Shown here in pieces: positions 1-8,677 of a DNA stretch of 64,000 nucleotides (the first letter of the stretch is position 1; each line of letters begins with the position of its first letter). This stretch comes from Polluticoccus soli. Its GTDB lineage: Bacteria > Bacteroidota > Bacteroidia > Chitinophagales > Chitinophagaceae. The notes under the pieces were generated by a model. It searched no databases. It worked only from the letters and a program-made list of their open reading frames with translations, and was not told where the DNA came from. The stretch spans positions 930,001-994,000 of the forward strand of contig NZ_JARJHT010000001.1 of NCBI RefSeq assembly GCF_029269745.1. Direction: 5' to 3'. A program made the position numbers and the translations under genes.

Positions 1-138
1 GGTTTGACGCAGTTGAGAGTATATTTCACCGAAATCGGTAATGCCTCCCGAAACAAATGCTTTTTCGGTAAGGTTGTAATCTAAGTTGAGCAGGACGCCG
101 CCGAGATCGAAAATGATGTGCTTAATGCCTTGGATCAT
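1..138 (-). CDS. HAD-family hydrolase, N-terminal fragment (runs off left edge)
   Basis: Reading the minus strand from an ATG at 138 gives 46 codons open to the window edge. Residues 8-21 read IIFDLGGVLLNLDY, the first motif of the haloacid dehalogenase superfamily with the nucleophile Asp in FDLGG. That variant is typical of small soluble sugar-phosphate or nucleotide phosphatases of the HAD-IA type. The other motifs lie outside the window, so substrate cannot be assigned. It is divergent from the tRNA-Met gene and belongs to the chromosomal backbone left of the island. Confidence 0.8.
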   Translation of the reverse strand, partial: MIQGIKHIIFDLGGVLLNLDYNLTEKAFVSGGITDFGEIYSQLRQT

Positions 139-215
139 TTTACAAAAATAACGGCTGAAGTTTTTCCGTTTTTCAGAAAATCCAATACCTTTGCCATCCT
201 TCGGCTTTATAGCCC

Positions 216-289
216 GGTCCTATAGCTCAGTTGGTTAGAGCATCTGACTCATAATCAGAGGGTCCATGGTTCAAGTCCATGTGGGACCA
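216..289 (+). tRNA. tRNA-Met (CAT anticodon)
   Basis: A full cloverleaf is visible. The acceptor stem GGTCCTA (216-222) pairs with TGGGACC (282-288), with discriminator A at 289. The anticodon arm is TCTGA-CTCATAA-TCAGA with anticodon CAT, and the T stem is CATGG/CCATG. The CCA end is not encoded. A CAT anticodon could also be the lysidine-modified tRNA-Ile2; the sequence alone does not settle this. The 3' half is part of the island attachment site and was probably restored by the incoming element. Confidence 0.93.
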
Positions 290-297
290 CAGAATAA
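247..297 (+). repeat. Left attachment site (attL) of the island
   Basis: This 51-bp sequence begins at the ACTCATAATC of the tRNA anticodon loop and runs through the tRNA 3' end to AGAATAA. It recurs without mismatch at 27222-27272 in the same orientation. Upstream of 247 and downstream of 297 the two loci differ. Confidence 0.88.
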
Positions 298-302
298 AAA
301 CG

Positions 303-336
303 AAAAGCCTTGATAGCATTGACTTTCAGGGCTTTT
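303..336 (+). terminator. Terminator after tRNA-Met (element-derived)
   Basis: AAAAGCC (303-309) pairs with GGCTTTT (330-336) and runs into TTTTTT. It lies outside the 51-bp att repeat, so it probably came with the island; the ancestral tRNA terminator would be the one at 27274-27304. Confidence 0.65.
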
Positions 337-429
337 TTATTTCTGGCACTTTCGTTGAATAGTGGTCAGAAGAAGCCATTTTCTCTATGGCACTTGTAAA
401 TAGCTTGTAACAAGTTCGCGTCAGCAGCC

Positions 430-1674
430 ATGCCTAAAATCAATTTCAAAGGCATGTTATCGTTCAAAATCATTCTGGACAAACGGTATCAAAAACCAGA
501 CGGAACGTCTCCCCTGAAACTAAGAGTCTATCAGGGTAGCAATTACAAAGAAAAGACCTTGGCTATGTTCATTAACCCAGAATATTGGGATGAGCAGCAG
601 CAGCAGGTAAGGAAGAAGCACAAACTGGCAGTTAATTACAACAGCAACCTGACCGACCTAAAATCACGAGTTCAGAAGGCCATACTTACCTCTGTTGATT
701 TACCCTGGGTCGTTACTCCATCGGATATTATCCGTACTACTGGAAATTCGCTCGATAACTCCCGTCCAACAGTCCCTACTTATGCAGATAGCTTCATTAC
801 GAAGCTTACTATGGCAGGCAGGGTTGGAAATGCGAGGGCATACAGATGTGCGATTAATCAGCTAACCATATTTATGGAACATAAGCAGTACTATTTTGAA
901 CAGCTAACTTATAAAGTGCTGGAAGACTTCAAAACATCCCTCCTCAGCAAAGGCATCAAACCGAACTCTGTCGCTTCTTATTTAAGAGAGATCAGGGCTC
1001 TTTTCAATCATGCAATCAATGAGGATGTTACCGAGCTGAAGCACTACCCGTTTCATAAGGTTAAAATCAAAGGCGAGAAGACTGTCAACAGGCTGCTTAC
1101 CCCTGAACAATTCGCTGCTATGGCGTCATATCGGTTGGTAGTGGGTACTCCTTCCTGGCACTGGAGGAACATGTTCTTACTCTCGTTCTGCCTTGTTGGA
1201 ATAAACTTCGCAGACATGCTCACATTGAGCGAGGATAACATTCAGGCTGGTAGAATCGTTTATAAACGTCGAAAAACAGGGAAGCTGTATTCGATATACC
1301 TGCATCCTGAAGCTGAACGAATCCTGTCGCTCTATCGGGGCAAACAAACAGCGACTGGTTTGCTGTTGCCAGTCATTAAGAACCCTTCCGATCCCGTGCT
1401 ACTGAAGAAGGAAACATTGCAGGCGTGTAAAACATGTAGTTCGCATATGAAGAAGCTGGCAGGGAAGTGTAATATCAACATACCTGTAAGCACCTACTAC
1501 GCTCGGTACACATGGGCCAACATAGCGAAGGGGCTTGGCTACAGTAAAGACATAATCGCGGAAGCGTTGGGACACGAGTACGGTAACAGAGTAACAGGTA
1601 TCTATCTCGAGAGCTACAGTAACGAAGAAATTGATGAAGCCAATCGAAACGTGATATCTACTGTGCTGAAATAG
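430..1674 (+). CDS. Tyrosine recombinase / integrase adjacent to attL
   Basis: This 414-aa protein has the Bacteroidota integrase layout: an N-terminal Arm-like DNA-binding domain (about 10-110), a SAM-like core-binding domain (about 115-215) and a C-terminal catalytic domain (about 230-405). Visible catalytic residues are Lys in the YKRRKTGK strand, R359 in YYARYTWA, H382 in LGHEYG and nucleophile Y392 in GIYLESY. The usual first Arg box reads GINFADML with Asn in the Arg position, and the His of HxxR is Tyr356. Loss of the first Arg is known in Bacteroides elements such as CTnDOT. Its position next to the tRNA and its inward direction fit integration and excision of the surrounding island. 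Confidence 0.93.
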   Translation: MPKINFKGMLSFKIILDKRYQKPDGTSPLKLRVYQGSNYKEKTLAMFINPEYWDEQQQQVRKKHKLAVNYNSNLTDLKSRVQKAILTSVDLPWVVTPSDIIRTTGNSLDNSRPTVPTYADSFITKLTMAGRVGNARAYRCAINQLTIFMEHKQYYFEQLTYKVLEDFKTSLLSKGIKPNSVASYLREIRALFNHAINEDVTELKHYPFHKVKIKGEKTVNRLLTPEQFAAMASYRLVVGTPSWHWRNMFLLSFCLVGINFADMLTLSEDNIQAGRIVYKRRKTGKLYSIYLHPEAERILSLYRGKQTATGLLLPVIKNPSDPVLLKKETLQACKTCSSHMKKLAGKCNINIPVSTYYARYTWANIAKGLGYSKDIIAEALGHEYGNRVTGIYLESYSNEEIDEANRNVISTVLK

Positions 1675-1755
1675 CACCGTCGCAAGACATTATGGAGACA
1701 GAAAGTAGCTCAGGTAAGGATATTCCAGACCTGAGCTACATATTCATACTTCATT

Positions 1756-3372
1756 TTAAGAACCTGGTGATTCAACAGGCTTCGGCATACTCCATTCCTT
1801 TTCACTGAAGGTGCCAGCTACGCCAACGTAGGTCTGAAGCTCCTCTTCCAGTATCTTCCGAACCAAGTCTTTATTCGCTTTTGTAGTTACCAGACAATCA
1901 TGGATGGTCGCGATGAAAACCTCGGGATGTTCATCCTGGATGCGCTTGCATACCCTTCCTATGATTAGTACGCTTTCCATGCGCTGCAATATCATTGACA
2001 TATCCTTATGGTTCTTGGATTTTATGTGGTCAGTCAGCTCCGCAAACTCCGGATATATCGTGGTGAATAGACTCCAGATTTCGCCAGCTTTACCCTTGTA
2101 CAACCATTTGTGTTTATGAAAATATGGGCTTGCGAAAAGCTGCTTCAACAGAGTTTTCTTCACTTTTGCCCTTTTTTCCTTCTCAGTTAGGGCTGGCTTA
2201 AAATAGCTTATCTTTTCAAGCTCCTCCACTATACGGGAATACACTTCGCCTGAAGCTGCATCTTTGACAAAATCCATCTCTTGAAACCCTTTACTGTAGC
2301 GGCTTTGCAGAGAATCGAGAAACATAATAGTAGTATCTCTTCTCTTATCTCCCGTTACCTCCAGGTAACTACCTGTAAATACCTCAGAAAGGTCAGGTTG
2401 GGCTTTATTGCCTCTCAGTGGGTAGTTTCTCTTATCAAGTAGCCTGGTTGCCATGAGTAGCTGACTGCCTGATATGTCTACTTCTGCTAATTCTTCACCT
2501 TTATAGGTGATAAAGGGTCGAAGTTCCTTTGGTAACCTGGTTAGTGGTGTGTGTAACCTATGCCCGAAATCGTCTTGTATTAGCTTTATATTGCCACTAG
2601 CAATGGTTTTTATGTCTTCGAGCTGGATTTGACGTATAATTTCAACCTCCTCAGGTGTCAACTTTCCTTTTCCTTTCATCGCTTTAGCCATTGAAGCGTT
2701 ATAACGTGCATTCACCCATGCTTCCGCTTTTGGTGCGTCAATCTGCAACCCACCATCCTGGAGGGCATTTTCCAACCGGTTCACGACCCTTTTGCAATAA
2801 TGCCGTGGTATAGGCATATCTGCAATTTTCCTTAGTTTCCGCAACAGGATCGTATCTGTTATTGTGACCCACCTACTTTCGTAGCTGTAGCTTGGGCCAA
2901 ACTTAAAACCTTTGGAGACTGAACCTGCCTGGTAACTACCATCACACTGTAAAATACCGACCTGCATCATCCAGGCTACCACTTTCATGTAGTGGTTGCC
3001 AATCTGCTTTTTTAACATCACCGCATTCAAAGGCACATAAAAAGGCTCATGCTTCCTGGGATGACAAAAGTCCTCACCCAGGGTCTTCATTTGGCTGTAT
3101 ACACTTTTACAGATGACATGTACCATGTCTTTATTAAACCTCGGGATGTCTGGCGGATATGCCTCTATCAGTCGATCAAGATCTAGGTTGACTGGAATCC
3201 TCGCCTTTACATCACCTTTGCTTTTTATTTGCCGGAGTATTCTGCGTATTTTAGAGCTAATTCTAGGGCTGACCAAGTGCTTACCAAACACGACCCTATT
3301 TGAACGCTTAACAGCTCTACTTTTATATGATTCTATATACTCCTTCACTTCATTCAATTTCACCTGTTTCAT
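1756..3372 (-). CDS. Divergent polymerase-like protein (family-A/T7-type palm motifs), putative element replicase
   Basis: I do not recognise a named family for this 538-aa protein. Its C-terminal half shows three motifs in the order of family-A DNA polymerases and T7-type RNA polymerases. A motif-A-like EVDISGSQ has Asp299. A motif-B-like VKKTLLKQLFASPY (404-417) resembles the Lys/Phe/Tyr finger helix. A motif-C-like ATIHDCLVTTKAN (488-500) has His491-Asp492, as in the IHDSFG of T7 RNA polymerase. TPLTRLPKELRPFI (275-288) precedes motif A. The N-terminal ~230 residues are basic and unassigned. It converges with the integrase and follows an HNH gene 76 bp upstream. Replication or priming of the element is inference; a host-interfering nucleic acid enzyme is possible. 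The start follows the first ATG. Confidence 0.6.
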   Translation of the reverse strand: MKQVKLNEVKEYIESYKSRAVKRSNRVVFGKHLVSPRISSKIRRILRQIKSKGDVKARIPVNLDLDRLIEAYPPDIPRFNKDMVHVICKSVYSQMKTLGEDFCHPRKHEPFYVPLNAVMLKKQIGNHYMKVVAWMMQVGILQCDGSYQAGSVSKGFKFGPSYSYESRWVTITDTILLRKLRKIADMPIPRHYCKRVVNRLENALQDGGLQIDAPKAEAWVNARYNASMAKAMKGKGKLTPEEVEIIRQIQLEDIKTIASGNIKLIQDDFGHRLHTPLTRLPKELRPFITYKGEELAEVDISGSQLLMATRLLDKRNYPLRGNKAQPDLSEVFTGSYLEVTGDKRRDTTIMFLDSLQSRYSKGFQEMDFVKDAASGEVYSRIVEELEKISYFKPALTEKEKRAKVKKTLLKQLFASPYFHKHKWLYKGKAGEIWSLFTTIYPEFAELTDHIKSKNHKDMSMILQRMESVLIIGRVCKRIQDEHPEVFIATIHDCLVTTKANKDLVRKILEEELQTYVGVAGTFSEKEWSMPKPVESPGS

Positions 3373-3448
3373 AACAACTTCACATTATACTTACTAATTG
3401 TTTTCGAAACCTAGACCTTCCCCAGCGGGAAGCCTAGGCCGAAAACAT

Positions 3449-4087
3449 TTAACGCAATGCCTTACTGGCGCATATTTTGCTGGAGTAGTCGAAAACCTCG
3501 GGACATTTCCAGATCCAATAAATGCAAACTACTCTACTGTTTTTTAGCATTATTATTATAGGTTCAGCCATTCCTTTTCTCTTGCTGTAGCCATATATTA
3601 TGTTGCGTGCAGTATTGTAGTTGCGTCCAGTCGCTTCAGCCCATTCACCAATCGTCGCGAATGACTGGGCTAGCTCATTGTCAATAACACCGACAGCTTT
3701 GTAATGGGTTCCGCCTTTATTGCCACTACGACCATCGTCGTAACTAAACTGTACATTTTGGGCATGACTACACCACATAAGGTTGCTTTCGTTGTTATCA
3801 GAACTGTTATTATTTTTATGATGGACTACAGTCGCTCCTTTAGGCTTAGGCAACATTGCAAACCCTATCAATCTATGAACGTACTCCCAACGAGTAAATC
3901 CAGCCTCGCAAAGGCGCACCCTCATGTAGCCTCCTTTGTTCTTTACGGGTTTTAGCTCCCTGCCTTTGATATGTCTCGTGACACCATTTTTCAGTGTTAT
4001 TGTCCTGGGGATACTGCGCACTCTACCGCACGCACTAACTTGATAATTCCGGTATCCTGGTATGGGATACCACTTCACCTTATTCAT
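3449..4087 (-). CDS. NUMOD4 / HNH homing-type endonuclease
   Basis: This 212-aa protein starts with a NUMOD4 DNA-binding segment (WYPIPGYRNYQVSACGRVRS, 6-25). An HNH nuclease core follows: YVHRLIGFAMLP with His at about 71, then VVHHKNNNSSDNNESNLMW at about 87-105. Residues about 130-175 (IGEWAEATGRNYNTARNI) resemble a NUMOD1-type helix-turn-helix. The order NUMOD4-HNH-NUMOD1 is typical of phage- and intron-associated free-standing homing endonucleases, which make a site-specific double-strand break and spread by repair. No intron is seen around it. It lies directly upstream of the polymerase-like gene, the kind of replication gene such enzymes often accompany. Confidence 0.88.
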   Translation of the reverse strand: MNKVKWYPIPGYRNYQVSACGRVRSIPRTITLKNGVTRHIKGRELKPVKNKGGYMRVRLCEAGFTRWEYVHRLIGFAMLPKPKGATVVHHKNNNSSDNNESNLMWCSHAQNVQFSYDDGRSGNKGGTHYKAVGVIDNELAQSFATIGEWAEATGRNYNTARNIIYGYSKRKGMAEPIIIMLKNSRVVCIYWIWKCPEVFDYSSKICASKALR

Positions 4088-4565
4088 TTTGTTGAATTTT
4101 GGCGTTAACTAATCTGCTATGACAAAGAATGCCACAGCTTTTCAAGCCTTTTTAGATGGGAAATTTTCTGTTCATTGATGATTTACAGAACAGTATGCAT
4201 ATACAAATATATAATAATTAGTTCAAAAGAACAAATTTATTATACGTTTATTTCGTAAATATCTTAACGTTTTTCGTTAGAAATCACTTACGAATAGCAC
4301 CGAGGAAGTTTCTACATATAACTCAATCCTAACGTGATTAGTTACCCCGACCTGGCAGTAGTTACGACGACAACTTTTGAGCCAAGCGGTTTAAACGAAA
4401 AGCAAAATCTTACTGCCAAGCTAATCTATAAACCTGCTGAAAGGCGCCCATACCATTACCCACTACCCATCAGTACAAAACAGAGCAGATCGTAACGCAA
4501 TGCTGAGAACAAAACAATGGTGCTTTTTCTTAATAAGTGTTTAATTTAGGGCTAAACCTCCCTGC
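4088..4565. other. AT-rich intergenic region between HNH gene and secreted Ig-like protein
   Basis: No gene is seen in these 478 bases. They form the divergent upstream region of the HNH gene (minus) and the Ig-like protein (plus). The segment about 4195-4275 is strongly AT-rich and includes the small palindrome GTTCAAAAGAAC. No match to the full TTTG-N19-TAnnTTTG promoter was found. Confidence 0.5.
4168..4193. promoter_or_regulatory. Inverted repeat CTGTTC-N14-GAACAG, possible operator
   Basis: CTGTTC (4168-4173) and GAACAG (4188-4193) are perfect inverted half-sites, 80-105 bp upstream of the HNH gene start. This could be a dimeric repressor site; the binding protein is unknown. Confidence 0.3.
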
Positions 4566-7163
4566 ATGATTAGGAAAACTGCCAGCCTGTTTACTGTTTC
4601 ACTGCTATTGTTTTTGGCGATAAAAAGCTTTGCGCAAGTCTATTATCCGGTTACACATCTTTCAGGTGCACAGGCCATAGGAGGCAGAGTAGTTACAGTT
4701 ACCCCAATAAATAACCCGAGCAGTGGTTTTAGTTGTGTTGGTCCATATTCCATAGGGTCAGGCTCTCCGACTGGATATATGTTTTCGTTTTCAAAAGCGG
4801 TCGACCAAGTTATGGTAAATATGCAGTCCGTTAGCCCCAATGATATAGTGAGCATTTATGTCAACGGCACTCATTACTCCCTAAACTCGTCCAATCTTGG
4901 TCCATTTATTCCTGCTACTTGCGCTTCCGGTACCGTCTATATTGATGCTAATGGAGACCTGCAGGGTAATGGTAATACGCAACTCCACTTTTTCTCTGTA
5001 TCTATAGATTCTATTCGTGTAATTGGCCCAGCGGGCTTCAGTGGTATGATCTTCGATTTTAAATTCGCCGGAGATACCTTGGTTACTATCAAAGAACCAA
5101 TGCAAGACACTTTGCTCTGCTCGCTCGATAGCATTAAGCTAACGTTTACCACCATGGGCAGGTTTAAGAGTAATAATGTATTTACAGCTCAACTTTCCAA
5201 TGCAGCAGGCAGTTTCGCTACTCCCATTAGTATAGGTACCCGTGCGGCAGATACTACTGACACCATTAAATGCCAGATACCTGTAAACACACCTACAGGC
5301 ACAGGCTACAAGCTGCGCATCATTTCAACTAATCCTATTGATACTTCTGACATCAATATCAAGAACATAGCCATTGGCAATGCCCCGCCAGCCAACTTGA
5401 ATGCAACTGCTAATACGCCCGTATGTTCAGGCACTACACTCAATTTAACAGCCAATACGACAGGCAGCGGTTATAACTGGAGTTGGGCCGGGCCTTTATC
5501 CTATACTTCCAATTTGCAAAACCCTTCCATCAGCAATGTTGCTACTAACCAGTCGGGCGATTATATAGTGACAGGTAGGCTGCATGGCTGCGTAGGTAAG
5601 GACACGGTGACTGTTACGGTCAACCAGTCTCCTGCAGCAATAACAGCAGGCAGCAACAGCGCTATTTGCGAAGGTGGCACACTAAGTCTAACCACTACCA
5701 GTGGTGGAGCGGGCGCTACGTACAGCTGGGCAGGCCCCGCAAGCTATACAGCGGGTGTTCAGAACCCGTTGCGAGTAAGTACTACTACAGCCCATAGCGG
5801 GGATTACATAGTTACGGCTACATTAAACAACTGCGATGCCAAAGACACGGTGACAGTGCTGGTAAAGCCCATGCCTGCTGTACCTACAGCCAGCAACAAT
5901 GGCCCCTTATGTCCGGGCGATAGCCTGGGCCTAGCAGGGGCTAGCACAACATCAGGGGTTAGCTACAGCTGGATTGGACCCAGCTCTTTCAGCAGTAGCC
6001 TGCAAAATCCGTACATATTAAATGTAACGAGTAGTCATTCCGGTGTATATTCTCTCACTACATCGCTAAGTGGATGTAGCACCAGTGCACAGACAACTGT
6101 AGTAATTAAACCCGTACCCGCTATGCCCACCGCAAACAGCAACAGTCCTGTTTGTGCAGGTGGCTCACTAAACCTGAATGCAAATAGTATAACAGGTGGT
6201 GTTAGCTACAACTGGAACGGACCCAACGGATATGTTTCAACTATACAGAATCCTACCATAAATCCTGCTGGCCTCAGCGACGCTGGTAATTATACCGTGA
6301 CAGCAACACTGAACGGATGCACTTCAGCTGCAGGAAATACGAGTGTTATTATCAACAATATAGCCAGCCTTGGTGCATACCCCAGCCCTAACGACACAGT
6401 GTGCCAAATGAACCCTGCTGCTAGTTTAGTCGCTGTGCCTTTTAACGGAGGAAGCAGCCCACAATTTCAATGGTTCAAGAATGGAAACCTAGTACCAGGT
6501 GCTACTGCGGTGAGCTATGCAACGACAGGCATTACTCAGGGGGACACTTTCTATTGCCGCATGACATCTACAGGTGTTTGTGCTGGCCCCCTGGTGTTAT
6601 ATAGCCCCAAAATAGGTTTAACGGTTCTGCAATCAGCAGCCCCACCTATTGTAAACGTCAATGTTAGTCCGGGGACTCTATTAAGTCCGTGGCAAATGGT
6701 AACCTTTGCAGCTGTGGCAAGTGGTAACTCAGGCACAAATCCACAATACCAATGGAAACGCAATGGAAGCAATATCATCGGTGCAACCAGCTCTACCTGG
6801 AGTGCCAATAACCTTGCAGACAACGATGAGATCAGCTGTGTAGTAACCAGCAATGCCTGGTGTGCTGATCCTGCAAGTGTGGAAAGCAATAAAACCCGGA
6901 TAAATATTAAAACCGCGGTACATGACGTTACTGCAAGCCGTTATAAACTATATCCTAATCCTGTCGCAAATGAACTGACGATAGAAGGAGAATCAGGTAT
7001 GCAAGTCTCCATACTTAATCTGCTGGGGCAAGAATTATATAAACATGTTTTGGGCACGAGCAAAGAGGTTATAAACATTTCTCAGTTGACACCTGGTCAT
7101 TATTTGCTGCAGCTAAAAGATAATGATGGCAGAAGATCGCTGGTAAAGCTTGAGAGGCTATAA
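4566..7163 (+). CDS. Secreted multi-domain Ig/PKD-like protein with T9SS C-terminal sorting domain
   Basis: This 865-aa protein has a Sec signal peptide (MIRKTASLFTVSLLLFLAIK, cleavage after SFA). Residues about 35-260 form a unique N-terminal domain. Four tandem repeats of about 80-85 residues follow (about 275-600), each with the pattern P-x-C-x-G-x-x-L ... Y-x-W-x-G-P ... Q-N-P ... G-x-Y. Two further Ig-like modules contain the sentences PQFQWFKNGN and PQYQWKRNGS. The last ~75 residues (YKLYPNPVANELTIEG ... GHYLLQLKD) are a type-A T9SS sorting domain, so it should be exported and anchored to or released from the outer surface. An adhesin or matrix role is inferred from the fold only. It is island cargo. 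Confidence 0.88.
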   Translation: MIRKTASLFTVSLLLFLAIKSFAQVYYPVTHLSGAQAIGGRVVTVTPINNPSSGFSCVGPYSIGSGSPTGYMFSFSKAVDQVMVNMQSVSPNDIVSIYVNGTHYSLNSSNLGPFIPATCASGTVYIDANGDLQGNGNTQLHFFSVSIDSIRVIGPAGFSGMIFDFKFAGDTLVTIKEPMQDTLLCSLDSIKLTFTTMGRFKSNNVFTAQLSNAAGSFATPISIGTRAADTTDTIKCQIPVNTPTGTGYKLRIISTNPIDTSDINIKNIAIGNAPPANLNATANTPVCSGTTLNLTANTTGSGYNWSWAGPLSYTSNLQNPSISNVATNQSGDYIVTGRLHGCVGKDTVTVTVNQSPAAITAGSNSAICEGGTLSLTTTSGGAGATYSWAGPASYTAGVQNPLRVSTTTAHSGDYIVTATLNNCDAKDTVTVLVKPMPAVPTASNNGPLCPGDSLGLAGASTTSGVSYSWIGPSSFSSSLQNPYILNVTSSHSGVYSLTTSLSGCSTSAQTTVVIKPVPAMPTANSNSPVCAGGSLNLNANSITGGVSYNWNGPNGYVSTIQNPTINPAGLSDAGNYTVTATLNGCTSAAGNTSVIINNIASLGAYPSPNDTVCQMNPAASLVAVPFNGGSSPQFQWFKNGNLVPGATAVSYATTGITQGDTFYCRMTSTGVCAGPLVLYSPKIGLTVLQSAAPPIVNVNVSPGTLLSPWQMVTFAAVASGNSGTNPQYQWKRNGSNIIGATSSTWSANNLADNDEISCVVTSNAWCADPASVESNKTRINIKTAVHDVTASRYKLYPNPVANELTIEGESGMQVSILNLLGQELYKHVLGTSKEVINISQLTPGHYLLQLKDNDGRRSLVKLERL

Positions 7164-7189
7164 AACTTTAAAGTTGCTCGAAATACGCC

Positions 7190-7654
7190 TTATTTTTTCA
7201 TAAAGAAGCTTCCCTGTGTAACATCAACGACGTCATCTTTTTCGTCATATTTTGCTTTGAATGAAAATGTCCCTGAAACCTTACGGTTGGCATCGTCGAC
7301 TTTGATTGTAATACTTCCCGTATGGACTGAGTCTGCTTTCCATCCATGCCTGGTGCTTACATCCAAATCGTCGTACCATGCGATGTTTTTACCATTGAGC
7401 GGGTAGGTGCCCGATTTGATGTTCTTTTCGTAAACAGAAATGATGATTCCATTAGATCCATCGTCGTTGTAGCCAGAAATAGTCAAAAATTCGCTTGTCC
7501 AGTCTAAAGACAAACCAGAACCATCGCTCCTCCACCTGTTGCCATCTATTTTGCAGGTCATATATTCTTCGTCAGTTGGCGATAATTCAAATTTTTCACA
7601 GCTGGAAAAAAACAATGTAATGGAAGCAATAATCAGCGATAAGAAACGATTCAT
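7190..7654 (-). CDS. DUF6252-like lipoprotein
   Basis: The preferred start is the ATG at 7654 (MNRFLSLIIASITLFFSSC), because it puts a lipoprotein signal peptide with lipobox LFFSSC at the N-terminus; an ORF extends 10 codons further up. The ~154-aa product has the pattern CKIDGNRWRS ... SGTYPLNG ... SGTFSFKAKY, characteristic of Bacteroidota DUF6252 lipoproteins. These are small beta-rich proteins of unknown function. It converges with the Ig-like gene, only 26 bp away. Confidence 0.75.
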   Translation of the reverse strand: MNRFLSLIIASITLFFSSCEKFELSPTDEEYMTCKIDGNRWRSDGSGLSLDWTSEFLTISGYNDDGSNGIIISVYEKNIKSGTYPLNGKNIAWYDDLDVSTRHGWKADSVHTGSITIKVDDANRKVSGTFSFKAKYDEKDDVVDVTQGSFFMKK

Positions 7655-7684
7655 GGGCGCAAAGATAAGGCTAATCTCTTGCAA

Positions 7685-8299
7685 GCCAGTACTTGCCCCT
7701 GTTTAGAACGACATCAAAACGTTGATATAGGTTAATGCCTCCCGATTTTAAAAATAACCAAGGGTGAGATAGTGTTTAATAACATCCACCTTTCTGGACA
7801 AACAATAACTATTTTAGTTATCAGCACCTATATTCAATATATACAGTTATAACCTAGCAGGTTAGAGATCGAGACACCCAATAGATCATCCCTCTATTGA
7901 GTCTGCTTCGCCTGGTGCCCCCCCCGGGGTGGAGCCCCCTCCCCCGGGAAAGGTCTCTGCTAAGCAGGAGAGTTATGTTGTATTTTCTTTACTGGTCGGA
8001 CCGCTGTAGCGGACTGGCCAGGTTTCTTTTGAGACGGTCTCGCTCTCTGTAATCTCAAAGTCCCCTGAAAAGAAATATCTTTACATCCATTCATTAACCA
8101 TGCATGGTTGCTTGTCGTTAACTTGTAAGAGCTGTATAGTGCCTCCCAAAAGCCTTTGCTGTAGCGGTTTCCCCGCAAAAGAGCATCTGACTCATAATCA
8201 GAGGGAGTTCCCATTTATCACATGGCTGAAGCTCCAGTCCATGGCTCGTTTTCACCGGTATTAATACGAGATGCTAATGAACTTGCAGTAAAACTTCTA
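7685..8299. other. Non-coding junction region with palindromes, C-rich block and tRNA fragment
   Basis: I find no convincing gene in these 615 bases. They hold a run of cytosine and guanine tracts (7918-7948: C8, G4, C5, C5, G3), a perfect 14-bp palindrome AACCATGCATGGTT (8096-8109), and a stem CCGCTgtAGCGG (8001-8012). The decamer GCTGTAGCGG occurs at 8003-8012 and again at 8159-8168, just left of the tRNA fragment. An 84-codon minus-strand ORF spans the tRNA fragment but looks fortuitous. The density of structure fits an element junction. Confidence 0.5.
8180..8205 (+). repeat. 26-bp tRNA-Met fragment (internal att-like site)
   Basis: These 26 bases are identical to tRNA-Met positions 237-262, the complete anticodon arm plus flanks. 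The last 16 bases (ACTCATAATCAGAGGG) are also shared with attL and attR. The match ends abruptly on both sides, so it is not a tRNA gene. It could mark the junction between two successively integrated elements. Confidence 0.7.
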
Positions 8300-8554
8300 T
8301 TATTCTGAAGTGAATGGCTCGAACACCTCAATTCCAAGTTCGTATATGTCTACATTATCCCTTTCGCAAATATCGAAGCTTCGGTCGAGCAGTCTATTTC
8401 TCGTTATGGCTTCTTCCTTCGTGTAAGTATCTTGTTTTGTTTCGCCGTTGATATAATCTTCAAATGGCGTGTCAGGATGAAAATTTAAGTCCTCCGTCTT
8501 CAGCTGCCTAAAAAACGTCTTTACATCATCAATGGATTCAATCTTCTGTATCAT
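8300..8554 (-). CDS. Conserved hypothetical small acidic protein
   Basis: This 84-aa protein (MIQKIESIDDVKTFFRQLKT...) has no signal peptide or membrane segment and is acidic. The pattern FHPDTPFEDYIN ... YTKEEAITRNRLLDRSFDIC resembles small uncharacterised Bacteroidota proteins. Its function is unknown. It sits between the internal tRNA fragment and the sulfur cluster, and reads away from the latter. Confidence 0.6.
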   Translation of the reverse strand: MIQKIESIDDVKTFFRQLKTEDLNFHPDTPFEDYINGETKQDTYTKEEAITRNRLLDRSFDICERDNVDIYELGIEVFEPFTSE

Positions 8555-8677
8555 TACAATATATTTTGCAATGAAGATGTAATTAATAGTTCACCCGCTC
8601 AGCAAGGAAATTGCTAAAGTTTTGCAAGTGAAAAAGCAGTTTCCACGTAGCTTGTTAACATAACTTTCTCATACATC

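Noticed and set aside
3449-4087. Intron-coded homing endonuclease
   Set aside because: The HNH gene is free-standing; no interrupted host gene or group I/II intron structure was recognised around it.
8180-8205. Possible second tRNA-Met gene
   Set aside because: Only the anticodon arm matches; no acceptor, D or T arm follows, so it cannot fold as a tRNA.
7960-8214. 84-codon minus-strand ORF in the junction region
   Set aside because: It spans the 26-bp tRNA fragment and several palindromes, has no start context or recognisable domain, and is probably fortuitous reading of structured DNA.
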